Below, piece by piece: positions 53,514-64,000 of a DNA stretch of 64,000 nt. The stretch comes from Cheilinus undulatus. Lineage: Eukaryota > Chordata > Actinopteri > Labriformes > Labridae. A model generated the notes under the pieces. It was given only the letters and a program-made list of their open reading frames with translations, searched no databases and was not told where the DNA came from. Position 1 is the first letter of the stretch. The number at the start of each line of letters is the position of its first letter. The stretch covers positions 6,768,132 to 6,832,131 of the forward strand of contig NC_054875.1 in the NCBI RefSeq assembly GCF_018320785.1, written 5' to 3'. Both the position numbers and the translations under genes were made by a program.

Positions 53514-54582
53514 CTAGGAAAAGAGGAGAGGAGAGGAGAGGTGTTAATTTTCTTCATTTTACACACATAAAATCATTTTTCACTGATAAATCACAGGATA
53601 AATCCATGAATCCAATGAGAACAAACTGCATAGAAAGAGGAAAATTAATCAGTGTTTTTAGGAAACATGAAACAAGAACCACGAGCATTATGGTTTGGTA
53701 TAAAAGACCCTTTGTAGACGTAAGATGTCGGCACCAAACTCAAATAAGACTGACTTCATAAAAATACATTAAAGTTTACAAAAATATAACATCTGTAGCT
53801 CCATTCAGAAAGCATGTCATGTTTGATAAGTAAATGATCTGACATGTTTATATAAAGATATGACTACAGAGTAAAGCTTACATGAGACAAGACAGATTAT
53901 GTCAATTATCATATATAATTATGATTATAACAATACAAAACACAAGCTAAAGAGTCAGCTAAGGTGAGCAAATATTTGCTTTAGATATTCTAGGCTGGTA
54001 TCTACCTATGTAAGCAAGACAAATTAAACTATTAGCAAAGGCAATAATCATTAAACTGTCACATAAATGTTGACTCACAGGGGTTAAAAGCTACTGATTA
54101 TAGTATCAGACACTGTAATTACTACTATTACTTTAACGCAGCATGTTCCTTGAGCCTATAGCATGATGCATTTGCTGTACAAGGCTTTGAGACCTTTGTA
54201 GCAATGATAAAAAAATATTGTTGGTATTTTTGGGCAGGCATAGTCCACAATATTTAGCAGCTAGTTAAATAGATAAAACCTTACATGAGCAGAACAAAAA
54301 GTTCTGTTCAGTTTTAATTATTTAATTCTTAATGCTATCCAACTAAGAAAGTAGTTCAGAAAGATTTGGCCTAAATGTGGACAAAAAAACACCACATAAC
54401 ATCAATGTGGGGCTTTGAGCGGGTGCAATAATCAAAGCTGTGCAAAGTTCTATATAATTATAATAATCAGCTGCATCTTATAAAGTATGACATACAGAAC
54501 TGTGCAGATTTTTAGGCATGTCTGGACCAACATTTGAGACTAATGTAAGGCGTATAAGCCAACCTAAAGACACCATTGGGTG

Positions 54583-54925
54583 AGAAGGAGGATTGACAAA
54601 ACCACTGTTGTGCTCTGGATGTCTGTGCATCTTACCAGGGGCATGGGAAAGTAGTCTGTTAAAAAATAAAGTCCACACCATTAGGGCGTAGTAAGTGGTG
54701 GGTATAACGAGTAAGCACAGCCAAGGGTACTGTTTAGATTGATAGCAGGATTGCCACAGGCCCCTAATCATGTTGTGGATATCCCAAGGGCCCGACAATC
54801 ACCCGCACTCTCTGGGCATTTTACCAGGGGTGCAACCGCCCTCAAAAAAGAGATGCCGTTGAGCCAAGTAACACATGTCAACATGCGTTAACCTGACTCT
54901 GGCCAGGCAGATAAACACAACCAAC
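54583..54925 (+). repeat. Interspersed repeat, copy 2
   Basis: A diverged copy of 29600-29930 in the same orientation. Shared anchors include ggaggattgacaaaacc, tgtgctctggat, gcatgggaaagtagtctgtt and aaataaagtccacacc. The family is unknown. Confidence 0.7.
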
Positions 54926-56692
54926 AAAACACATGCTTGACTGGGTGCATGTTTGCAGAACGAAGGCTGCAGGGCATGCCTGTTCCAGCTTGCACCATGG
55001 GATTTCATACCAGGCATGTGTGCTGCTGTTGGAGCACCGTCTTATTTAATAAGGTTTACCTAAATAAATATATACAAATCAACCAATGTGGACATACATG
55101 TTTGGTAAAACAAGCCAAGTATGGTTCTCTATTTATCATTTTCCTGTCTATTTTGACTTGGAGACGTACATGGCTTGTGGAAAAGTTCATCTCAGTGTGT
55201 GAGATGTGGCATTCACATTGGCAGTCTGGAGGGGTTGACTTATTTACATGCATGCCAAAATGAAAATCAAGCTGTGACACAGCTGAGACATGGCTGCCAA
55301 ACACTCTGACTAAAATTTGACAAAAACATTTCCCAATTAAAGTTTATTAGATCTGGTCAAAAAGTCTTCAGTCCCTAACTAATTGCTTGTCATCTGATCA
55401 TAGACGACTGCACCATTAGGGAAAGATCAGCAATTGCCAGGGGCCTTGAGCTCCAAGGGGCCTGAAGATAGTCATTACAGGTTTGCATGAATGTGCTCAA
55501 AGCTACTTTCAATGATTTGTAAATGCTTTTGAATGTAAATACAGTGCCAAGAGTGAATAAAGTAGCTTTAAAAAGATTATGATAATCCAAATAAAGTCTC
55601 TGGTGGAGCACTGGCCAAAACAGCAAGGTCCAAGCCCCTCCAAAATCCCATGTCTTAATATCAAGGCAAGCATAGGTACACAGATCCCTACAGACACAAT
55701 GAAACAAGATTTTGTGGATTGCCGTGTTGCAAAATAAAATGCAATAAATAAAAATGTATGATTTGTAGCAGCAGAGCAGATAATGGTGAGCATATATTCT
55801 CATTTTTATAAGTTCCACCTGGCCTAAGGATGTGTTCAAATACTATTATGTGCCGAATTTAAGTTAAAATGTTCCTCTAAGGGCTGATGAAGTACTGTGG
55901 ATTATTTGGGGGAAACAGATGCTTTTAAATGCTTTGTTCACTCGCTGTGATTTCTTTAAGCTATGTAGTGAAGGGCTTCATGTTGGTCTCTGCCTGGAGC
56001 CTCAAAATGACTAAAACCAGCCCTGTGTCTCACAGTAAGTTAAATCAGCTCCTGCACACCATCCAAACAGCTTTCATTAGCAGAAAAACTGCTCCAGTGG
56101 AAAAGATTACAAACTAAAAATAAAACTGATGCAATGAAATCAAAACCTGATCATGGAGCAGCTTTTGAACACACACTAGGAATAAATTATCAACCTCTTA
56201 CACACACTGTTTAGCTGCATATTTGTCTCTCTAAGCTTTAATCTGCAGTAGTACAACCCACACAGGCAGAAAACTAATTTCTGTTTTCCTCAAACTCTGT
56301 GTTTTTCTGTCTGTGTGAGCGGATTTGTGTCTTCACACACAAACACACACATGAATTTCCATGCTCTTTGCATGCTGTTGGGGTTATTTGCATTGCATGG
56401 TTGAGTCAATGGGAAAGATTGCCTCATCCGGCGCTAAAAACAGGATCCAGGAAGGGAACAGCTTGGGAAAAGGCTGGGGGTGGTTTCTGTCTATGACACA
56501 CTGGCTCACACATATCTGAGCAAACACACAAACAGACAGATGCATGCACACACAAAGATGCAGACTGGCCTGCAAACACAGCTGTAAACAAATGTAAACA
56601 TCCACATACCAGACAGTGACATCGGCACACTTCACCTGCAGATCAGTTCATTGAAACATTTCCAGAGATCAACACAAACCTGCATTAACAGG

Positions 56693-56713
56693 CACACACA
56701 CACACACACACAG
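56693..56713. repeat. CA microsatellite
   Basis: About ten CA dinucleotides in a row. Confidence 0.9.
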
Positions 56714-57042
56714 CCACCTGCTGCTCACTCATACACAGCTGCACAGAAAAAACAGGCCGGAGCAAACACCGACTGCACAAACCTGCCTTTGCTCTGAAAA
56801 CCACAACTTTGAAACACACACAGAGCAAGCGTTGAAATAACTCAGGGTGACATCATCTCTGTGCTGCTTGTGTGTCGGGCTACAGAGTGTGAAGTAAATG
56901 TCACTCTTACAGGGGTTTGGTCTGATGCCAACAACAGCAGTGGATAATGGTGAGAAGGAGCAGGAATTAGCAGAGGAAAACTGAAGAATGTGTCGTTTCT
57001 ACATGTGGATGTGAATATGTGCTCACAAAAACACAACCATAG

Positions 57043-58226
57043 TACAACCCTAATTCCAAAAAAGTTCGATTAGGACAACAAAAGGCTACATTAATTAATG
57101 CAAGGGAGCATTTTGAAACTAATTAGGTGAACTGGAGAAAGGTCAGTCACATGTCTGGGTATAAAAGGAGTCTTTCAGAGAGGCACAGTCTCTCCTTAGT
57201 AAAGATGGGCATTGGTTCATCAGTCTGCAAAAAAAAAAAAAAAAAAAAAAAAACTGTCTAAAAATTGTGGTACAATTTCAGAAAAATGTTCCATAATGCC
57301 AACATTGCAAAGATATTGAAAAATCTCTGTGCTCAAGGGTTAAAGCCAAAGGTAAATACTGGATGCTCGTCATCTTTGGGCCTTTAGGTGACACTGCATT
57401 AAAAACAGGCATGATTCTGTGCTGGAAATCCCTGCATGGTCTCAGGAACACTTCTTGAAATCGTTGTCCATCAACACAGTTGGCCGTGCCATCTACAAAT
57501 GCAAGTTAAATCTGCAACATGCAAAGAAGCCATATGTGTCCAAAAATGCTGCTGTCTTCATTTAATGGAAATGGAAAACTGTTCTGCAGTCGCATGAATC
57601 AAAATTTGAAATTCTTTTTGGAAACCATGGATGCCATGTCCTGCAGACTAAAGAGGGACCATCAAGCTTGGTATCTTGGTACAGTTCAAAAGCCTGCATC
57701 TCTCTGATGGTATGGGGTTGCATTACTGCCAATAGACAACATCTCTTTCAGGGAGGGCCTTGCAAACTGCAGCAAGACGATGCTAAACCATATACCATAT
57801 CCATCACAGCAGCATGGCTTTACAGTGGAAAAGTTTGCAGACCTTTGACCAATACAAAACATTTGGGGCAGCAGAAAAGGAAAAATCCAGGTAAGAAGAC
57901 TGCTGAGCAGCTAGAATCCTACATCAGATAAGAATGGGACAACATTCCTCTCCTGAAACTCCAGTAACTGGTCTCCTCGCTTCCCAGACATTTACAGCAA
58001 ATAAATGAAGAGGAGACACCACATAATGTCAACATGTCCCTGTCCCCACTTTTTGATATGTGTTGCTGCCATCAAATTCAAAATGAGCGAATATTTTCCA
58101 TAAAAATCTGATATGTCGTTTATGATCTATTGTGAATTAAACATGCATTTATGGCATTTGCAAAGCATTGAATTGTTTTATTTACATTTTACACAGTGCC
58201 CCAACTTTTATGGAATTGGGTTTATG
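57043..58226 (+). mobile_element. Tc1-like transposon, nearly full length, defective
   Basis: The left end tacaaccctaattccaaaaa and the right end (reverse complement of tggaattgggtttatga) are terminal inverted repeats. Transposase remnants lie between: a tryptophan-containing stretch RDHQAWYLGTVQKPASL (about 57653-57705), SLMVWGCITA next to it in another frame, then LQQDDAKPY (about 57770-57795) and EQLESYIR near 57905-57930. Frameshifts and internal deletions break it. A long A tract is at 57229-57252. Confidence 0.88.
57670..57930 (+). pseudogene. Tc1 transposase remnant
   Basis: The frame starting near 57668 gives SLMVWGCITA and LQQDDAKPY, which contains the second catalytic Asp block, and ends with KTAEQLESYIR. 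The DLNPIEN-type block is lost. The preceding part of the protein is in another frame. Non-functional. Confidence 0.75.
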
Positions 58227-59523
58227 AGTTACTGTGGTTTTTAGCTTATTTGTTTTGGTTAGAGTGTCAGAACAGTGTTTGTTCTTGTCTGCAGAGTGTC
58301 AGACTCCATATTAGGAGGTACAAATGCAGAGAGAGCGTCTGAATGCCGACCATGGCTCAAATAACTCAAATCCCTTGGCAAACACTCACAAACATACACA
58401 AGAGCTGTGCACGCGTATTCTTGGTAATAACACCGAAGAGTAACAAAGCCATTATTCAGAGGCAAAGGAAAGGGCGACATGCTTATACAAGGAAACAAAG
58501 GCTGCTACACAACACAGTCAGAGCTGGGAACACCGGTGTCTCTCCCTCCTGAGGGCTATAAATAGAAAACACAAGCCGCTCCAACATTTACCTACACAGG
58601 CCTTTTTTGTTCCTACAGGAAAAACCACACTCACACGTACACACATGTAGAGCGAAGCCGTGATGTCACCTCTAGTTTCCAGTTGTTGGTAATGTTTAAA
58701 AAACATGAATGGATGGGTTTGAAAGAAAGAGGTTAGAAAAAGAAAACCAAAAGAAATAAAGCAACAGGAAGGCTGCTGAAAGTTTAATTATAGTTCTCTG
58801 ACAGAGACAGCAGCTCAACCACTTCTTCACAGTGTTATTATCTTCATTATCACTGTGCAAGATTAAAAAAAGCTTTTGATTCTTAACATGTTGCTGCACT
58901 TCTTTGTATCAATACATTATGCAGACTTAAGCTAAGGTCAGACTACAGATATCCAGTCTGACCTCAGCATTAGATGTCCACATATGAAGACAAATTTACC
59001 TCAAGCAGCTAAGAGCAGGCAGTGACGTTTATGTAGATCCTGCAACTGGCACACGACTGCTGCTATTCCCATGGTAGCAGTAATGAAACTTCATTTCATT
59101 CTTTTAAACACGACACCCTGCCACTAGGGACCACCACCTTTCTGTTTGACAGGAAATATGTCACACTGTGAGTAAAATACATCATCAACAAAGATTTCAG
59201 GGGCAGATTGCCTGAATTTTTGATTTTAGAATGCATGAATGAAAATGCCTCAAGCTGGTTTCAGTTCTCACATAACCACATAAAGTGGCTTTAATTAACT
59301 AAACACTAAATTTAGTTGATAAGCCCACAAACTAATGATGCACCAGTGCATCAGAGGAACTTTGGCATTGGCTGATAATGGCCTTGTGAACCCCCATCAA
59401 CATGAAATGTAACACACATTGATGACAGGTGCCAAATATTGTCAAATGTTGAGAAAGAAAAATCTAACGTGCATGAGCTGGCTGTCCAGATCAGCCGAAA
59501 AATAGTAGGACACTTTAAGCGTG
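58227..59523. other. No gene recognised
   Basis: Only short ORFs are present and no known repeat was seen. Confidence 0.4.
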
Positions 59524-59876
59524 CAGGGCTGCAAGGCAGCACATGGGTTAGCACTGTTGCCTCATAGAAAGAAGGTCCCTGGTTAGCTCCATGGTCAGAT
59601 CCTTTTTTGTGCAGTTTGCATGTTCTCCCCGTGCATGCATGGGTTCTCTCCGGGTACCCCAGCTTCCTCCCACTGCCAAAAACATGCTCATTAGGTTAAT
59701 TAATCACCCTGAATTGGCCATGGTGTGAATGTAAGCACTGTTGTCTCTCTCTATGTGTCAGCCCTGTGACTGACTGGTGACCAGTCCAGGGTGTACTCCA
59801 CCTCTCGCCCAATGACAGCTAGGATAGGCTCCAGCCCCTCTGTTCTCCTATAGAGAATGGATGCATGGATGGACTG
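59524..59876 (+). mobile_element. Mermaid-like SINE
   Basis: Recognisable blocks in order: ggttagcactgttgcctcat, gcatgttctccccgtg, gggttctctccgggtacccc, cttcctcccactgccaaaaa, ggtgtgaatgtaagc, ggtgaccagtccagggtgta and ggataggctccagcccctct, then a short atgg-type tail. This order is that of the mermaid short interspersed repeat of fish. The copy is diverged and incomplete at the 5' side. Confidence 0.75.
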
Positions 59877-62800
59877 TAAGCATGCCTACTCACACCAGCA
59901 GGCTGTGCAGATGCCAGCAGGACATGTCAATCCGGTGGAGTAGTACGTTTAAAACATGATGCAAAGACTCTTGGGACAAAAACAATCGCGACATATGCTG
60001 CTGACCACGATCTCCCTGCAACTTAACCTGCACATCAGTTAGAATAAACTTCTCAAATTTTCTAGATTGCTATCTTTATAGATCTCATTACTAGGGATGC
60101 ATGCGATTTATGAGCCGTTAAACAAATTACCCATCATTTTTATAAACACAGACTTGAAATTCTGATGTATAATTCTCTTTCAAACAGTATTTAACCTCCC
60201 ACCACTAGAGGTTGATGTAGCTTCAGCTAATGGCTGCTGCCTTCCTGTCTGGCACTTCACGGATGTGTCCATTCACACTGACCAATACACCCTAATTTAC
60301 CATCATCTTGATATTGAAATGACAAAGATGCACTTCGAAAGACTGCTGATACTGCAAAAAATAAGTAAACAACCATTTAAAAGGACAGCTTCATTTAAAG
60401 CAGGGTTTGCATGTAGTTCACCCCCCTAACCCATGCAAATATAAAGCTAGCCCAAGGACACTGCTCTGCAGTTGACAGATGCATGCCATTCAAGCATACA
60501 TTTAATCAGAATGTAAACTTTGCCTTCCTTGTCAGCTGTTAGGAGAGCATGTAAGCTCTGCCCTGCAGGCCTGGCTTTGCTGTTTTAGTTAGTTGACTAT
60601 TTTGAGGCTACACTCCATTTAAAACTGTAAAACTGAAGAGTGAGGGAAGTGTGAGAAGAAACTGGAAGTTGTCACAAATTTCTCTTGTTTAATTCACCAA
60701 ATGTTATATCGATATTGCAATAATGAGCTGTTTCGTTGCATGCATCCCAGATTATTTTTATATCCTGCGGGCTTTTGGCCCATCACTTTTCATTGTGTTT
60801 GTGCCTCTCTGATTTAATTTATTTTCATTTATTAACCGTTAAGCCAATGCATTTTCAAAATTGAATCCTTAAAAGCCATTTTAAATTAGAATGACCAAAG
60901 TATGTGACCACTCAGCATCCCTGCTATCCAGTGTGTGGATACATGATGTCTTTTATAATAGTACAATAACTGATAATAATAACACAGCTCCCACTCGGCA
61001 AACATGACTCTAAGGATAGAAACCGTGTGGTGGTTTAGTGTTTGGACCTCTTCAACCGCACTCAGTCCTTCCACAGTCTCTCTCTCCAGGGTCTGTCCAT
61101 GTAATATGAGGCTCCGATGTTTTTCAGATTTCTAAAATAGTGATATGAAGTTGCAGTTCATTCCTTCTGCATGCTGTCCATAAAAAGGAAAATAGAAGTA
61201 AAAACAAACTGTGGCCCTGTGGTGGTGATTCAGTGTTGATTTTACTTTAAAAAACACAGTTCTCTGTGCAGATAGAGATGGGAAGGCATGTGCTAGAATA
61301 ACACAAAAAGCATGCACGCACATGTAGACATAAACTAAAATTCCATGTGAGAGCAAGACGAAATATGATATGGATACCCTGAGAGAAGCATCAGGGAAGT
61401 CAGGGAAAAATGAATGCAATGCTCAAACTTTGACATTTCCACAGTATCAGTCATTTTAGACCTGCATCTGAAAACTACAATATGTTAACAACTACTCTTC
61501 TGCGACATATGTTTTAACTGAGGTCTTTGAGTTACCTTACAAAATTTCCAACAGTTTCGAAAGCCAGAGAAAACCTTTATTTTTATATCACAGGACGTGT
61601 CTTTTTCCAGAGGCTGTCATGACAGAGCCACTGTGACAGACAACAGTTGTTTACTGTTGCAATAGAAAAGCCGGATGTTCTGAATTAAGAAAGAGTGAAC
61701 TGTTAGAGGAAGCTGCTGTTCTGTTACTGTACTTCGTTCATGTTTTGTGCTGCTGCCACTGAGCTCAATCACCCAAAATGGCCTAATCAGTTTTTTTTCA
61801 CTGACAAGTTTCTGATAAATATGTTTCTTGCTCAAGCTCACACATTGTATCAATATTTAACTATTTCGTAATTGATGCACAACTTAAATCCCATGTACAG
61901 TAAAATCCAAATTTTGTGTTTTATCACACTAGATACTTTGGAAAAAAAGTTGTTGTAAACATGTAAGAATACTGAGACCTATGTGTGACTGAATTTTGGA
62001 TTTACGAGGGAAAAACCTCACCCCCCCCAACGCTACAGTGAAATAAAACCATAGAGCAATTCCATCTCAATACGGTCTGCTGTAAGGTGACGTCACTGCC
62101 TTCATTGTAAGTTAACAGCCAGTTACATGCTGCGTTTTTGTTCGTTTTGAGGACTTTAATGTCATCTTTGTATTAGGTTTATCTTGTGCATTTACATTAT
62201 TGTAATATCGCATTATCTTAAGCACACATAGTGTCAAATAAAAATTTACAGCTCCCTAGTGATGCTGAAATAATCCCCGCTTTATCAGACAGAGGATGTG
62301 TTGTGAATCGGGAATTGGTTTGAATTGAAAATCAATCCTGAATCAATTCTGAACCCCAGAATATGAATTAAACCAAATTACAGGATACTGAAAGATTCAC
62401 ATCTGTAATAAAAACATTCCTGACAAATTCTTACAGTTAAAGATCACAGTTGTTATTGTTTGAGTGCTTTTATTGTAAAGTCCTGCAATAAATGTGTTGA
62501 CAGTAGCAGCCTGACACATCTCAGCAGGAGAGAAATGAAACTTAAACCCACATGTGCAGTTGTAAAAAAGTGAACACAGAAATTAAATCCTTTTTCTGTG
62601 ATCTCAAGCCCAGACATGAGTTGAGCAGGCCAACCCAAGTTAGTTTAGGGTGAGAAACAGGGTTGTAACACCTGAGTGTGCATTTAAATATGCAGATGGA
62701 CATAATACTGTTACCATAAAGGACGAAAGACTAAAGTGATGTTAGTTTTAGCACATGTTACTCAGTGGTACTATGGCAAAAAAAAAAACTGCAATCCAAA

Positions 62801-63289
62801 AGGTGCATTTACTTCAGCGTCGTCATTATTCTCATCAAGTGTTAGCACGGACAGACGTTTTTGTGTTTAAAGACGATCTGACTGATAAACATAGATTTTT
62901 AAGTCAGCTGATGATGGCATCCATAAATGTGTGCAGCATAGTGAAACAATGCTCAGTTAAACTCCTTTGTTCACCTGTGTGGGTGTGTGTGGGTGTGTAT
63001 GGGTACATGTCAGTGTGTCATTATGGAAATCTCCAACGACTAACTATAACACAGGCTGTCTGGTTGGAGAGGCCGTTGGGTATGAGCTGATTTAACGGAC
63101 AGATTATGTAGATTATGCACATGCCCGCTCTCCCTACAGTGAATTAGATACTTTCTGTTTGTGTGTGGATAGAAAATGAAACCATCAGTCACAGGGTATC
63201 AATAGTTATTGATATGATTAATATCAAGTTTATATAGTAAACTGTAAAACTGTTTCAAACACTGGGAATCATCATAAAACCTACAGCGC
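59877..63289. other. No gene recognised
   Basis: No splice-supported exon. Short ORFs only, and no clear transposon ends. Confidence 0.4.
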
Positions 63290-63400
63290 TGCATGCCTCA
63301 CCTGGATTTATAACTTACTAATTGCATTGTATGTTATGTAAACTGCTTTGCTAACTGAATGTATTGTTCATGCCAATAAAGCTTTTTGAGTTGAAACTAA
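63290..63400 (+). mobile_element. LINE-like 3' tail
   Basis: The sequence from about 63315 reads taactgaatgtattg-type tail sequence, then catgccaataaagctttttg and agttgaaa. This is the usual 3' end of a fish LINE with its AATAAA at 63375-63380. Only the last 100 bp or so are present. Confidence 0.5.
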
Positions 63401-64000
63401 TAAGCCTGTCCACCAGCCTGGCATTTACCTAATCCCTTCCTCCTGATTCCTCCCCTCTCTGTTCTTTCATTCTGTACTGGTGCTGTGCTCAGTCAGAACT
63501 GGTTTTACAGGTAAGACGAGGATACACGAAGGTCTCTCTCTTTTAGCTTTCCCATCACACTCCTCTCATTAAGTGGACACACGTTGGCTTAGGAGAGGAG
63601 GAGAAACACAGGATTAAAATAAGAAAATGTGGAGTCAAAAAGGGAAAAAAGTTAGATTGAAAGTAGGAAAGTCTGCACACTGCAGGACAGCCACTGGTGA
63701 TACTCAGGCTGTACTAAGTCAACAACCGGCCCAGCAGACGCCGCCACTTTGTCTTGTCACACATCCAAATATAGCAGCAACGCCTTCTTCTGTTTTGCCT
63801 GTACTGTGGATGTGTGAGTGCGTCTAAATCACGCTACAGCTTTCAGAGGCCACAGCTACTCTCAGGAGATAAAGATGTCATTACCTCAGGGTGTCTGTGA
63901 GACAGAGAGAACAGAAAAAGACACTGATGCAAATCAAGGAGCTTCAACAGGGAAGGTGAGGGTCGGGGGAGAAGAGAGGGATTAAACAATGAGACAAAGA
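63401..64000. other. No gene recognised
   Basis: The end of the window. One short ORF at 63627-63827 has no recognisable domain. A purine-rich stretch lies at 63950-63990. Confidence 0.4.

Larger units (their letters stand above)
53514..57042. other. Region upstream of visible hdac7 exons
   Basis: This is probably an hdac7 5' intron. It holds a repeat copy at 54583-54925 and a CA microsatellite at 56693-56713. No exon that would supply the missing first base of the split codon could be identified. Confidence 0.4.

Noticed and set aside
55390..55839. 149-codon minus-strand ORF
   Set aside because: Cysteine- and hydrophobic-rich chance frame in repeat-like DNA; no domain or splice support.
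56384..56635. Candidate upstream hdac7 exon on the minus strand
   Set aside because: The cysteine-rich translation has no similarity to HDAC N-termini and the phase needed for the next exon could not be shown.

Overview
The window is vertebrate genomic DNA, most likely from a teleost fish: intron-split genes, no bacterial-type operons, and a high density of fish-type DNA transposons (Tc1/mariner and hAT remnants), mermaid-like SINE sequence and LINE tails. Two genes can be supported. All calls rest on reading the sequence and on knowledge of the families; no database search was run.

Gene 1 is a single-exon bHLH gene of the Twist family on the + strand (7814-8440, 208 aa). It has an intact basic-HLH domain and the C-terminal WR domain; the neighbour makes twist3 the best symbol. 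Gene 2 is a class IIa histone deacetylase on the - strand, best matched to hdac7. I could follow 24 coding exons from 53513 down to the stop codon at 23006. Every exon boundary has AG/GT signals and every junction keeps frame, giving 981 visible codons, of which 967 follow the conserved internal Met-Asp-Leu-Arg start. Any further upstream exon was not found and may lie beyond the window. The 5' exons encode the CtBP/MEF2-type regulatory region and four 14-3-3-type phosphosites. The exons from 40905 down encode the zinc-dependent deacetylase domain with the class IIa Tyr-to-His change.

The genes are convergent (twist -> <- hdac7), with about 14.6 kb between stop codons. That is the same arrangement as TWIST1-HDAC9 and TWIST2-HDAC4 in tetrapods, so the window looks like the third ohnologous Twist/class IIa HDAC pair. 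Both products are transcriptional regulators of mesoderm, vascular and skeletal programmes. Shared regulation is plausible but cannot be shown here.

Layout: 1-6350, mostly transposon remnants (two Tc1 halves head to head, a Tc1 element with long inverted repeats, and a Tc1 copy split by a hAT insertion with a perfect 8-bp target duplication); 7260-9180, the twist locus; 9181-18500, hAT elements, a fold-back element with 24-bp units, an interspersed repeat and a LINE reverse-transcriptase fragment; 18500-23005, probable hdac7 3' UTR and downstream DNA; 23006-53513, hdac7 with an 8.9-kb repeat-rich intron; 53514-64000, hdac7 upstream or first-intron DNA with a Tc1 copy, a mermaid-like SINE and a LINE tail. 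I found no convincing tRNA, rRNA, CRISPR or other non-coding RNA gene, and no undescribed gene system. The most unusual structures are the 24-bp-unit fold-back element and the hAT elements with degenerate internal arrays.
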